A DNA stretch of 64,000 bases from Sorangium cellulosum So0157-2. Its GTDB lineage: Bacteria; Myxococcota_A; Polyangia; Polyangiales; Polyangiaceae. Shown here piece after piece: positions 57,132-64,000 of the stretch (positions are counted from its first letter, which is position 1; each line of letters starts with the position of its first letter). A model generated the notes under the pieces. That model had not been told where the DNA came from. It saw nothing but the letters and a program-made list of their open reading frames with translations, and searched no databases. The position numbers and the translations under genes are program-made. Where the stretch lies: contig NC_021658.1 of assembly GCF_000418325.1 (NCBI RefSeq), forward strand, positions 8,384,001 through 8,448,000, read 5' to 3'.

Positions 57132-58040
57132 CTACATGTCCTGAACGACCGCGGACGCCTGCTTCAGCGCGCGGCTATCGCGCAGCGGCGAGTCGCCGAA
57201 CATGCGAGAATACTCGCGGCTGAACTGCGAGGCGCTCGCGTAGCCGACGCGGTAGGCCGAGACCTCGGCGCCCATGCCCTCTTCGACCATCAGGCGGCGC
57301 GCCTCGAGCAGGCGCAGGCGCTTCTGGTACTGCAGCGGGCTCATCGCGGTGGCCTCCTTGAACCGCTTGAAGAACGCCGCCCGGCTCATCCCCGCGGCGC
57401 GCGCGAGCGCGGCGATATCGACGTCCTCGTCGAGCGACGACTGCAGGCGATGGACCGCCTCGGCGATGCGGTGCGCCTGGCTGCCCGCGCGCACGAGCTG
57501 GCGGATCGCCGGGCCGTCGGGGCCCTTCAGCAGGTGGAACATCACCTCCTTCGTCACGAGCGGCGCGAGCACGGCCGCGTCGTCGGGCGTCGCGAGCAGC
57601 GCGCCCAGCCGGATCGCGGCGTCGAGCAACCGGTCGCTCGCCCTGCCGATGAAGATCGCGCGCCCCGGGTGTTCGAGGTCGTCCGGCCGCGCGCGGTCGA
57701 GCTGCGCCGCGACCTCGCGCAGCGCGACCGCATCGAAGTCCAGCTTCAGGCACAGAAGGGGCTGCGCCGGCGACGCGCCCACGACCCGGCTCGTCACCGG
57801 CAGGTCGATCGGACTGACGACGTAGTGCGGCTCGCGCTCGCGATAGACCTGCCCCTCGAGCAGGATCTCCTTCGTGCCCTGCGGGACGATGCAGATCGAC
57901 GCGCGCCAGTGCCGCTTCGCGCGCTGCTGCGGGCGCGAGACTTTGATGCAAGAAATTCCGGGCACCGGCGAGGCGTGCACGCCGTCGTCGGGGCACCACC
58001 GTGCGATGAGGTCCTTCAGCCGTTCGCGCGCGGGGATCAC
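57132..58040 (-). CDS. AraC-family regulator
   Basis: A 302-residue regulator: an N-terminal cupin-like AraC_N domain (ASPVPGISCIKVSRPQQRAK, ICIVPQGTKEILLEGQVYRE) and C-terminal double HTH (VDIAALARAAGMSRAAFFKR, VSAYRVGYASASQFSREYSR). It is divergent from an SDR-AKR gene pair 110 bp away, a frequent layout in which the AraC protein activates the reductases. Effector unknown. Confidence 0.92.
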   Translation of the reverse strand: MIPARERLKDLIARWCPDDGVHASPVPGISCIKVSRPQQRAKRHWRASICIVPQGTKEILLEGQVYREREPHYVVSPIDLPVTSRVVGASPAQPLLCLKLDFDAVALREVAAQLDRARPDDLEHPGRAIFIGRASDRLLDAAIRLGALLATPDDAAVLAPLVTKEVMFHLLKGPDGPAIRQLVRAGSQAHRIAEAVHRLQSSLDEDVDIAALARAAGMSRAAFFKRFKEATAMSPLQYQKRLRLLEARRLMVEEGMGAEVSAYRVGYASASQFSREYSRMFGDSPLRDSRALKQASAVVQDM

Positions 58041-58149
58041 CAGGGCAGCCTAGCCCCGCGTAGACGATCGGGCAAGAACTGGAGACGGCCGTGTATTTCG
58101 CGCGCGCCGCTCGGGTGCCATGGTGGATCTCGAACCAAGGAGGTCTCTC

Positions 58150-59097
58150 ATGCGTGTCTTCCTCACGGGAGCCAGCGGCTTCATCGGCTCTGCCATCATC
58201 CCCGAGCTCGTCCGCGCCGGCCACCGCGTGCTCGGCCTCGCGCGCTCCCACGCGTCCGCCGAGAAGCTCGCCGCCGCCGGCGTCGACGTGCACCGCGGCG
58301 ATCTCACGGATCTCGATGGCCTGCGCCGCGGCGCCGCCGCCTGCGACGGGGTGATCCACTGCGCCTTCTCCCACGACGACTTCAACGATTACGCCAACAA
58401 CTGCGCGAAGGACCGCGGCGCCATCGAGGCGCTCGGCGGCGCGCTCGCGGGCTCCGATCGCCCGCTCGTCATCGCCAGCGGCATTGCGCGCCTCACGCCG
58501 GGCCGCGTCGTCACCGAGGACGAGACGCCCGACGAGTCGACCGGCGGCCTGCGGGCCGCCTCCGAGCGGCTCGCCCTCTCGTTCGCGAGCCGCGGCGTGC
58601 GGGTGTCCTCGCTGCGGCTGCCGCCATCGGTCCACGGGGATGGCGACCACGGGTTCGTCCCGATGCTGATCGAGATCGCGCGCAAGGCCGGGCGCTCCGG
58701 GTACGTCGGCGACGGCGAGAACCGGTGGCCCGCGGTGCATCGGCTCGACGCCGCGCGGCTGTTCGTCCTCGCGCTCGAGAAGGCGCCGGCCGGCGCGCGG
58801 CTCCACGCGGTCGGCGACGAGGGGATCCCGACCCGCGACATCGCCGGCGTGATCGGCCGCAAGCTCGGCCTGCCGGTCGAGTCGGTCCCGAGGGAGGACC
58901 TCGGCTGGCTCGGCGGGTTCTTCGCGCTCGACACCCCCGCGACGAGCGCGCTCACGCAAACGCGGCTCGGCTGGAAGCCCGAGCAGCCCGGCCTGCTCGC
59001 CGACCTCGAGCACGGTACTTACTTCGCGCGCGCATTGTCGACAACACATACGATTCATTCGAGCCATGAAACGCGAGCGCCTAGGGTGACAGCATGA
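58150..59097 (+). CDS. extended SDR / NAD-dependent epimerase-like protein
   Basis: A 315-residue protein with Rossmann motif MRVFLTGASGFIGSAIIPEL and later VHRLDAARLFVLALEKAPAG and GLPVESVPREDLGWLGGFFA segments typical of the yeast-YMR-like extended SDRs. The usual YxxxK is not evident: the position reads STGGLRAASERLA, so catalysis may differ. AGGAGG lies 7 nt before ATG 58150. Its stop overlaps the AKR start as ATGA, so the two are coupled and probably controlled by the divergent AraC protein. Confidence 0.88.
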   Translation: MRVFLTGASGFIGSAIIPELVRAGHRVLGLARSHASAEKLAAAGVDVHRGDLTDLDGLRRGAAACDGVIHCAFSHDDFNDYANNCAKDRGAIEALGGALAGSDRPLVIASGIARLTPGRVVTEDETPDESTGGLRAASERLALSFASRGVRVSSLRLPPSVHGDGDHGFVPMLIEIARKAGRSGYVGDGENRWPAVHRLDAARLFVLALEKAPAGARLHAVGDEGIPTRDIAGVIGRKLGLPVESVPREDLGWLGGFFALDTPATSALTQTRLGWKPEQPGLLADLEHGTYFARALSTTHTIHSSHETRAPRVTA

Positions 59098-60101
59098 CGA
59101 CGACGAACACCACCAAGCTCGGCAAAACTGGCCCCTCCGTCTTCCCCCTCGCCCTCGGCTGCATGAGCATGGCCGGCGGCAGCCCGTACGGCGCGAGCGA
59201 CGAGGCGGAGAGCATCGCGACCATCCACGCGGCGCTCGATCGGGGCGTGAACGTCCTCGACACCGGCGACTTCTACGGCATGGGCAAGAATGAGATGCTC
59301 GTCGGCCGGGCGATCAAGGACCGGCGCGACAAGGTCGTGCTCAGCGTGAAGTACGGCGGACTGCGCGCGCCCGACGGCGCCTTCATCGGCTTCGACACCC
59401 GTCCGATCGCGACGAAGAACTTCCTCGCCCACAGCCTGTCGCGCCTCGGCGTCGACTACATCGACGTCTACCGGCCCGCGCGCCTGGACCCGGCGGTGCC
59501 GATCGAGGACACGATCGGCGCCATCGCCGACATGGTGAAGGCGGGCTATGTCCGCCACATCGCCCTCTCCGAGGTGGGCGTGGAGACGATCCGCCGCGCC
59601 GCGAAGGTGCACCCGATCGTGGACCTCCAGATCGAGTATGCGATCGTGAGCCGCGGCCCCGAGGCGACGATCTTCCCCGCGCTCGCCGAGCTCGGCGTCG
59701 CCGTCACCGCGTACGGCGTGCTCTCGCGCGGCCTGCTGGCCGGGAGCAAGCCGGCCGGCGCGGGCGACATGCGGGCCCACTTGCCGCGCTTCTCGGGCGA
59801 GAACGGCCGGAAGAACCAGGCGCTCGTCGACGCGTTCATTCGCGTCGCGGAGAGGCGCGGCGTCACCCCCGCGCAGCTCGCGGTCGCCTGGGTCCGCGCC
59901 AAGGGGGCCGCGCAGGGCGTCACGATCATCCCGACGATGGGCGCGCGCACGCGGAAGCAGCTCGAGGATGCCCTCGCCGGCCTCGAGATCGCGCTCTCGC
60001 CCGCCGACGTCGCCGAGCTCGAGGCCGCCGTCCCCGCGGAGGAGATCGCCGGCACCCGCTACCCCGCGCCGATGATGGCGATGCTCGACAGCGAGAAGTG
60101 A
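59094..60101 (+). CDS. aldo-keto reductase
   Basis: A 335-residue AKR of the YakC / AKR13-like group: LGKTGPSVFPLALGCMSMAG, tetrad D and Y in NVLDTGDFYGMGKNE, K in LSVKYGG, and the later YRPARLDPAVPIEDTIGAIA. The catalytic His is replaced: the strand reads DVYRPARLD instead of YxxHxxD, a variant known in this subfamily. It overlaps the SDR gene by four bases. It probably reduces aldehydes or quinones with NADPH. Confidence 0.9.
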   Translation: MTTTNTTKLGKTGPSVFPLALGCMSMAGGSPYGASDEAESIATIHAALDRGVNVLDTGDFYGMGKNEMLVGRAIKDRRDKVVLSVKYGGLRAPDGAFIGFDTRPIATKNFLAHSLSRLGVDYIDVYRPARLDPAVPIEDTIGAIADMVKAGYVRHIALSEVGVETIRRAAKVHPIVDLQIEYAIVSRGPEATIFPALAELGVAVTAYGVLSRGLLAGSKPAGAGDMRAHLPRFSGENGRKNQALVDAFIRVAERRGVTPAQLAVAWVRAKGAAQGVTIIPTMGARTRKQLEDALAGLEIALSPADVAELEAAVPAEEIAGTRYPAPMMAMLDSEK

Positions 60102-60150
60102 CCGAGGGGCGCCAGCAGGTGGTGGCCCAATTTGCCCCGGAGTGATTCAC

Positions 60151-60203
60151 ATGAAGGCGGGAAGGAAGAGCATTGACCTATATTCCCGCCTTCCCGCCTT
60201 CAT
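60151..60203. repeat. intergenic palindrome, ATGAAGGCGGGAAG family
   Basis: ATGAAGGCGGGAAGG (60151-60165) pairs perfectly with CCTTCCCGCCTTCAT (60189-60203) around a 23-nt AT-richer loop containing CATTGACCTATATT. It is the same family as 26201-26242. It lies 50 bp after the AKR stop and could terminate its transcript. Confidence 0.85.
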
Positions 60204-60338
60204 GTTCAAATCCGGCCACCGCCCGCCAGCAGGCCGTGGCGTGAACACGGCCCCTTCAATGCATGGATGAGCTGTCGACACAGCGTCACTCTTCCAGGAG
60301 GGGCGGGTCGCGCCGGCGCGGGGCGGCGCCCAGCGGGC

Positions 60339-60989
60339 TCAGGGCGCGTCGAAGCGGTATGCGGTCGCCTGCGCCGACGCGCGCTGGCCGAAGTCGTCGC
60401 AGAAGGCCGACAGGGCGCGATAGCCGCTCGTGGGCAGCAGCTTCCGGAACTCGAGGTGCGTGACGAGGCAGAACGCGCACGCCTCCAGGTAGCTGAGGTC
60501 GCGATCCCGGGGCAGCCCGGCGCGCACCGCCTCGATGTTGTCGTCGAGCCAGGCGAGCATGTTGAGCAGGCTCTTCTGCAGCTTCACGAGCTGCGCGTCG
60601 TCCTTCGGCGTCCCCGCGAGCTGGCCCATGATCAGCGTGACCTCGGTCGCCATCGCCTGCACGACGAGCTCCTGCGCGTTCGCGGTCAGCGCCTCGGTGA
60701 GGTGCTCGGGCCAGACCACGCGTCGCGGCGCGGGCGCCCGGCGGGCGAGCTCGCGGCAGATGTTGAGCGAGCCGAGCCACGTGGTCGCCCCCGTCCGCAG
60801 GATCGGCAGGCGCAGCGCCGGGTTGCCCGCGTAATCCGCGGCGTCCGCGGAGCGCAGATCGGGGACGACCTCGAAGGCGTAGGCGACCCCGAGCTCCGCG
60901 GCGAAGAGGCGCGTGACGCGCGTGAAATGGGAGCTCGAACGGCCGACGAGCGTGGGGATGCTGGCAGGATCGGGTGTGGGCTCGGTCAC
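60339..60989 (-). CDS. glutathione S-transferase-like protein
   Basis: About 216 residues from GTG 60989. The N-terminal half is a thioredoxin-like GST fold (PTLVGRSSSHFTRVTRLFAA, AYAFEVVPDLRSADAADYAG, NPALRLPILRTGATTWLGS, NICRELARR), with the cis-Pro in LPIL and a GS pocket. The C-terminal half is all-helical (YLEACAFCLVTHLEFRKLLP). The catalytic Ser/Cys near residue 18 is plausible (SSSHF). No RBS is clear, so a longer start upstream cannot be excluded. Confidence 0.75.
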   Translation of the reverse strand: MTEPTPDPASIPTLVGRSSSHFTRVTRLFAAELGVAYAFEVVPDLRSADAADYAGNPALRLPILRTGATTWLGSLNICRELARRAPAPRRVVWPEHLTEALTANAQELVVQAMATEVTLIMGQLAGTPKDDAQLVKLQKSLLNMLAWLDDNIEAVRAGLPRDRDLSYLEACAFCLVTHLEFRKLLPTSGYRALSAFCDDFGQRASAQATAYRFDAP

Positions 60990-61644
60990 CCGCACGACGT
61001 ACCACGAGCGCCGCCGCGAGGGCCAGACGGCCGCGGGGTTGCTGCGGCGGCAGGGGCGGCAGGTCCATCCCGTCGTACAGCCACGCTGCACACGTCGGCC
61101 CGACAGAGGATCTTCATTCAGTCCCCTCTCGCGAGAAAGCAGCGCTGAATCGAGAATCGCTCATGGATCGAGATCGGCCGCTCGCGACGTCGGGCGGACG
61201 AGGCGCACCCGACATGGGCTGGCCCTGGACCGCGCCCGAGTGCGTCCCTCCGGAAAAAAACCGCCAAGACGACAAGGACGCCAGGAGAGCAGAAGATTTT
61301 TCAGGCGTCCCGGCCGGCTGCCTCATCCCCGCATGCGGGCTCCGCCCGTCGACAGCACATGAATCCGGGACACGCAGCGCGACTCGATAGATATTTCCAA
61401 CACTCATCTTCCTGCGGAAAGCTCTCCAGATAAACGACAACACCCCCTGTGTGCGCACAACAGCAGGAGCTCGCGACAGCCATCGATGTCCAGCGCCGCG
61501 ATTGCATTGCAGTATCGTCGTCACATAAACGATCCCCTCCTCCGGCATCGCGCATTGCGTCGCGCGCGCTCGCGTGCTTTCTAATCTTTTCATGATTCGG
61601 TCGAGCGGCGAACGTCGCGCGGCCATCACCATGAAGAGGTTACC
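60990..61644. other. intergenic gap with degenerate AAG-GCG element
   Basis: No gene supported. At 61261-61287 a CCGCCAAGACGACAAGGACG-type arm resembles the palindromes at 1409 and 49714, but its partner arm (61308-61320) is decayed. The region 61390-61640 is AT-richer than its surroundings and probably holds the promoter of the following lipoprotein gene. Confidence 0.5.
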
Positions 61645-62403
61645 TTGCTTTACTATAACACTCCGCTTCGACTGGTCTTGTGCCTGGCCCTCGGCCTCTC
61701 GGCGACGGCCTGCAACGGCCTCAACATCGATCCAGAGGATTGGGGCATCGGCGGCGGCGGCGGCGACGGCTCGGACGACGGCGACGCCGCCAGCACGACC
61801 GACAGCGCCAGCAGCTCGAGCCAGGGCGGCGGCAGCGCCACCGCGGGCTCCGGCGGCGCGGGCGGCGACGCCGCCACCACGGGCGCGGGTGGCGACGCCA
61901 CCACCACGGGCGCGGGTGGCGACGCCACCACCGCGGGTGCAGGCGGCGCGGGCGGCAGCTCCACCACCACCGCGGGCACCGGCGGCACCGGCGGCGCCGG
62001 CGGCGCGGGCGGCGGCGCCACCACCGCGGGCGCAGGCGGCGCGCCTCCGCTGGATCCCGCCTGCGGCCCGGACACCGCGACCTTCGCCGATGTGGCGCCC
62101 ATCCTGGAGCGGAGCTGCTCGAACCAGTACTGCCACGGCAACGCCGGATCGCCGGCGGGCGGGCTCGATCTGCGCACGGCCACGGCGGTCTCCGCGACGG
62201 TCAATCAGGACGCCGGCTCGTGCTCCAGCGAAAAGGCGCTCGTCGTGCCGTTCATGCCGAGCAGCAGCTATCTCCTGAACAAGCTGAAGGAAGTCGACCT
62301 GTGCAACCCTGGCGAGTCCAGGATGCCCCCGGGCTCGTCCCTGCCCGACGCCGAGATCAAGACGATCAACGACTGGATCTGCGCCGGCGCCCCCGACCGC
62401 TGA
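61645..62403 (+). CDS. Gly/Thr-rich lipoprotein with cytochrome-like CX4CH domain
   Basis: A 252-residue lipoprotein read from TTG 61645, 5-6 nt after AAGAGG; no ATG is in frame. Lipobox SATAC is followed by a GGAGGDATTTGAG-type linker of nearly 100 residues, then a cytochrome-c-like domain: FADVAPILERSCSNQYCHGN, a CX4CH motif rather than CXXCH, later SRMPPGSSLPDAEIKTINDW. Related myxobacterial proteins have the same spacing, and it is unclear whether haem is bound. It is predicted on the cell surface or periplasmic side. Confidence 0.7.
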   Translation: MLYYNTPLRLVLCLALGLSATACNGLNIDPEDWGIGGGGGDGSDDGDAASTTDSASSSSQGGGSATAGSGGAGGDAATTGAGGDATTTGAGGDATTAGAGGAGGSSTTTAGTGGTGGAGGAGGGATTAGAGGAPPLDPACGPDTATFADVAPILERSCSNQYCHGNAGSPAGGLDLRTATAVSATVNQDAGSCSSEKALVVPFMPSSSYLLNKLKEVDLCNPGESRMPPGSSLPDAEIKTINDWICAGAPDR

Positions 62404-62721
62404 GCAACGTCCGCCCCCCGGACCTCGCGCCGCCCCCCGCCGGTGGCGCGCATCGACCGAGAACGCCCTCCCCGCCCTCCCCAGCTTGGAGACGGACGGA
62501 GCCCTCCGCCAGCGGCGCCGCGCGCGGGCGCTCACCCGCGACGCCGTAACCACGGACCAGCGTGGACGTCGTCCGCCTCCGCGGTAAGGCGTCGCGATCC
62601 GTGCTCTTCACCTACTTTGCAGTTGTCAGTCGCCACGTGTTCTGTAGCATCCGAAGCTGAGCATCTCTCCTTCACTTGCATCTTAGGCGCACGAGCACGA
62701 CCCCCCAATCAAGGAGGATCC
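62404..62721 (+). other. intergenic, probable promoter region
   Basis: No gene seen. The stretch 62590-62700 is AT-richer and precedes a very strong AAGGAGG at 62711-62717, so it probably holds the promoter and leader of the beta-propeller gene. No palindromic operator was recognised. Confidence 0.4.
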
Positions 62722-64000
62722 ATGAACGCAAGGAGCATCGGGCTCTCGAGGCGCGGCATTGGCCGTGCCCTCTCCAGGGTTGCCTTCGCCGCGACCCTGT
62801 TCGCCGGCGTGTCGTCGGGCCCGGAGGCCATCGCCGCTCCGTCCTACCGGCTGTTCGAGAGCGGGCAGGTCCGTCCGCTCGCGCTCTCGCCGAACGGCAA
62901 GCTGCTCTTCGCCGTCAACACCCCGGACAACCGCCTGGAGGTCTTTGCCGTCAACGCGGGCGGCCTGGCCCACCGCGCCTCGATCCCCGTCGGGCTCGAG
63001 CCGGTCGCGGTCGCGGCGCGCAGCGACGAGGAGGTCTGGGTCGTCAACCACCTGTCCGACAGCGTGAGCGTCGTCCGCCTCGGCCCGCTCGGGTACCGCG
63101 GCGCCGTCGTGCGCACCCTGCTCGTGGGCGACGAGCCGCGCGATATCGTCTTCGCCGGCCGGAACAAGCGGCGCGCCTTCATCACCACGGCCCACCGAGG
63201 GCAAAACATCCCTCACGACCCGCAGCTCACCACGCCCGGGGTCGGCCGCGCCGACGTGTGGGTCTTCGACGCCGCGAGCCTCGGCGCCTCGCTCGGCGGC
63301 GACCCGCTCACCATCGTCACCCTGTTCAGCGACACGCCCCGCGCGCTGGCGGCGACGCCCGACGGGTCCCGCGTCTACGCGGCCGCGTTCCACTCGGGCA
63401 ACCGCACCACCGTCGTCCACGACTCCCTCGTTCCCGACGGGGGCGAGGAGGCCGGCGGGCTGCCCGGCCCCACGACGAACTTCGAGGGGGTCCCGAGGCC
63501 CGAGGTGGGGCTCATCGTCAAGTTCGACGGCGAGCACTGGGTCGATGAGCTGAGCCGCCCCTGGGACGACAAGCTGCGGCTGTCGCTGCCGGACAAGGAC
63601 GTCTTCGTCATCGACGCCAAGGCCAATCCGCCGGCGCAGCTCCCTGGCTCGGGCGGCTTCTACACCGGCGTCGGCACCATCCTCTTCAACATGGCCGTGA
63701 ACCCGGTGAACGGGAAGGTGTATGTCAGCAACACCGAGGCGCGCAACGACCTCCGCTTCGAGGGGCCGGGCGTCTTCGCCGGCAGCAGCCTGCGCGGCCA
63801 CCTGCACGAGAGCCGGATCACGGTGCTGAGCTCCGCCGGCGTCGCCCCGCGGCACCTCAACAAGCACATCGATTACGACGCTTGCTGCGCCCCGCTCCCG
63901 AACGACGAGAACGAGAAGAGCCTCGCGCAGCCGCTCGGCATGGCGGTGAGCGGCGACGGCAAGACGCTGTACGTCGCCGCGTTCGGCTCGTCGAAGATCG
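62722..64000 (+). CDS. secreted YVTN/beta-propeller protein, N-terminal part (runs off window end)
   Basis: At least 426 residues from ATG 62722, which has AAGGAGG 4 nt upstream. A signal peptide (residues 1-39, ending IAAPSYRL) is followed by beta-propeller blades of the YVTN/NHL type: VRPLALSPNGKLLFAVNTPD, LEPVAVAARSDEEVWVVNHL, DEPRDIVFAGRNKRRAFITT, PRALAATPDGSRVYAAAFHS and LGMAVSGDGKTLYVAAFGSS. A Cys pair occurs in YDACCAPLP. Similar long propellers in myxobacteria often end in a cytochrome-c-like domain, which would lie beyond the window. Role unknown. Confidence 0.85.
   Translation, partial: MNARSIGLSRRGIGRALSRVAFAATLFAGVSSGPEAIAAPSYRLFESGQVRPLALSPNGKLLFAVNTPDNRLEVFAVNAGGLAHRASIPVGLEPVAVAARSDEEVWVVNHLSDSVSVVRLGPLGYRGAVVRTLLVGDEPRDIVFAGRNKRRAFITTAHRGQNIPHDPQLTTPGVGRADVWVFDAASLGASLGGDPLTIVTLFSDTPRALAATPDGSRVYAAAFHSGNRTTVVHDSLVPDGGEEAGGLPGPTTNFEGVPRPEVGLIVKFDGEHWVDELSRPWDDKLRLSLPDKDVFVIDAKANPPAQLPGSGGFYTGVGTILFNMAVNPVNGKVYVSNTEARNDLRFEGPGVFAGSSLRGHLHESRITVLSSAGVAPRHLNKHIDYDACCAPLPNDENEKSLAQPLGMAVSGDGKTLYVAAFGSSKI

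Overview
The window is very GC-rich, with long overlapping open frames on both strands, many lipoproteins with Gly/Ser/Ala-rich linkers, hybrid kinases joined to large ATPases, DUF1565-type, PEGA and RCC1-like secreted proteins, and a bacterial myo-inositol oxygenase. This points to the chromosome of a large-genome myxobacterium of the Sorangium/Polyangium type. That is inferred from gene families and base composition; no rRNA or marker gene is present. I see no tRNA, rRNA, complete insertion sequence or phage.

Layout. 1-10.0 kb: a divergent acyl-CoA dehydrogenase / ACAD10-11-like phosphotransferase pair, a serine-hydrolase lipoprotein, a three-gene unit (His-rich secreted peptide, one-TM protein, HTTM/SdpB-like membrane protein), a 5'-nucleotidase lipoprotein, an AAC(3)-type acetyltransferase, myo-inositol oxygenase and an ABM-domain lipoprotein. 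10.1-17.9 kb: a TetR repressor divergent from a tightly overlapping operon of two urea-carboxylase-associated (DUF1989) proteins, a biotin-dependent urea/guanidine-type carboxylase and an APC permease. The carboxylase frame is broken by what looks like a 7-bp tandem duplication, and no allophanate hydrolase is present. 18-28.6 kb: a hybrid histidine kinase, a 1,928-residue Ser/Thr-kinase/ATPase/GAF/histidine-kinase/receiver protein, a LuxR-type response regulator and an Rpn-like protein. The start of the giant gene is fed by ten 23-bp tandem repeats that read as a chain of overlapping 7-codon minicistrons. 28.9-41.4 kb: secreted or lipid-anchored proteins, a CRISPR array without cas genes, and two tandem Gly-rich paralogues that both need a +1 frame change at the same domain boundary. 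41.9-44.0 kb: a DUF1842-DUF1843 protein with a radical SAM/SPASM maturase, probably a peptide-modification system. 44.0-60.1 kb: small regulator-plus-enzyme modules (SDR/GlxA, Gfo-Idh/TetR with three operators, ECF41 sigma/NmrA, ArsR/SRPBCC, AraC/SDR/AKR), with a cardiolipin-synthase-like protein, a copper monooxygenase-like lipoprotein and an aldo-keto reductase/polynucleotide-kinase/HAD fusion. 60.3-64.0 kb: a GST-like protein, a cytochrome-like lipoprotein and a beta-propeller protein running off the end.

Most promising leads: the minicistron relay at 25.6-25.9 kb, the HTTM/His-rich-peptide operon at 3.1-5.2 kb, the DUF1842-1843/radical-SAM pair, the AKR-kinase-phosphatase fusion, and the paired frame breaks at 34.0 and 35.4 kb. 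Four genes in 64 kb carry frame breaks, so sequencing or assembly indels must be excluded before any biological reading.
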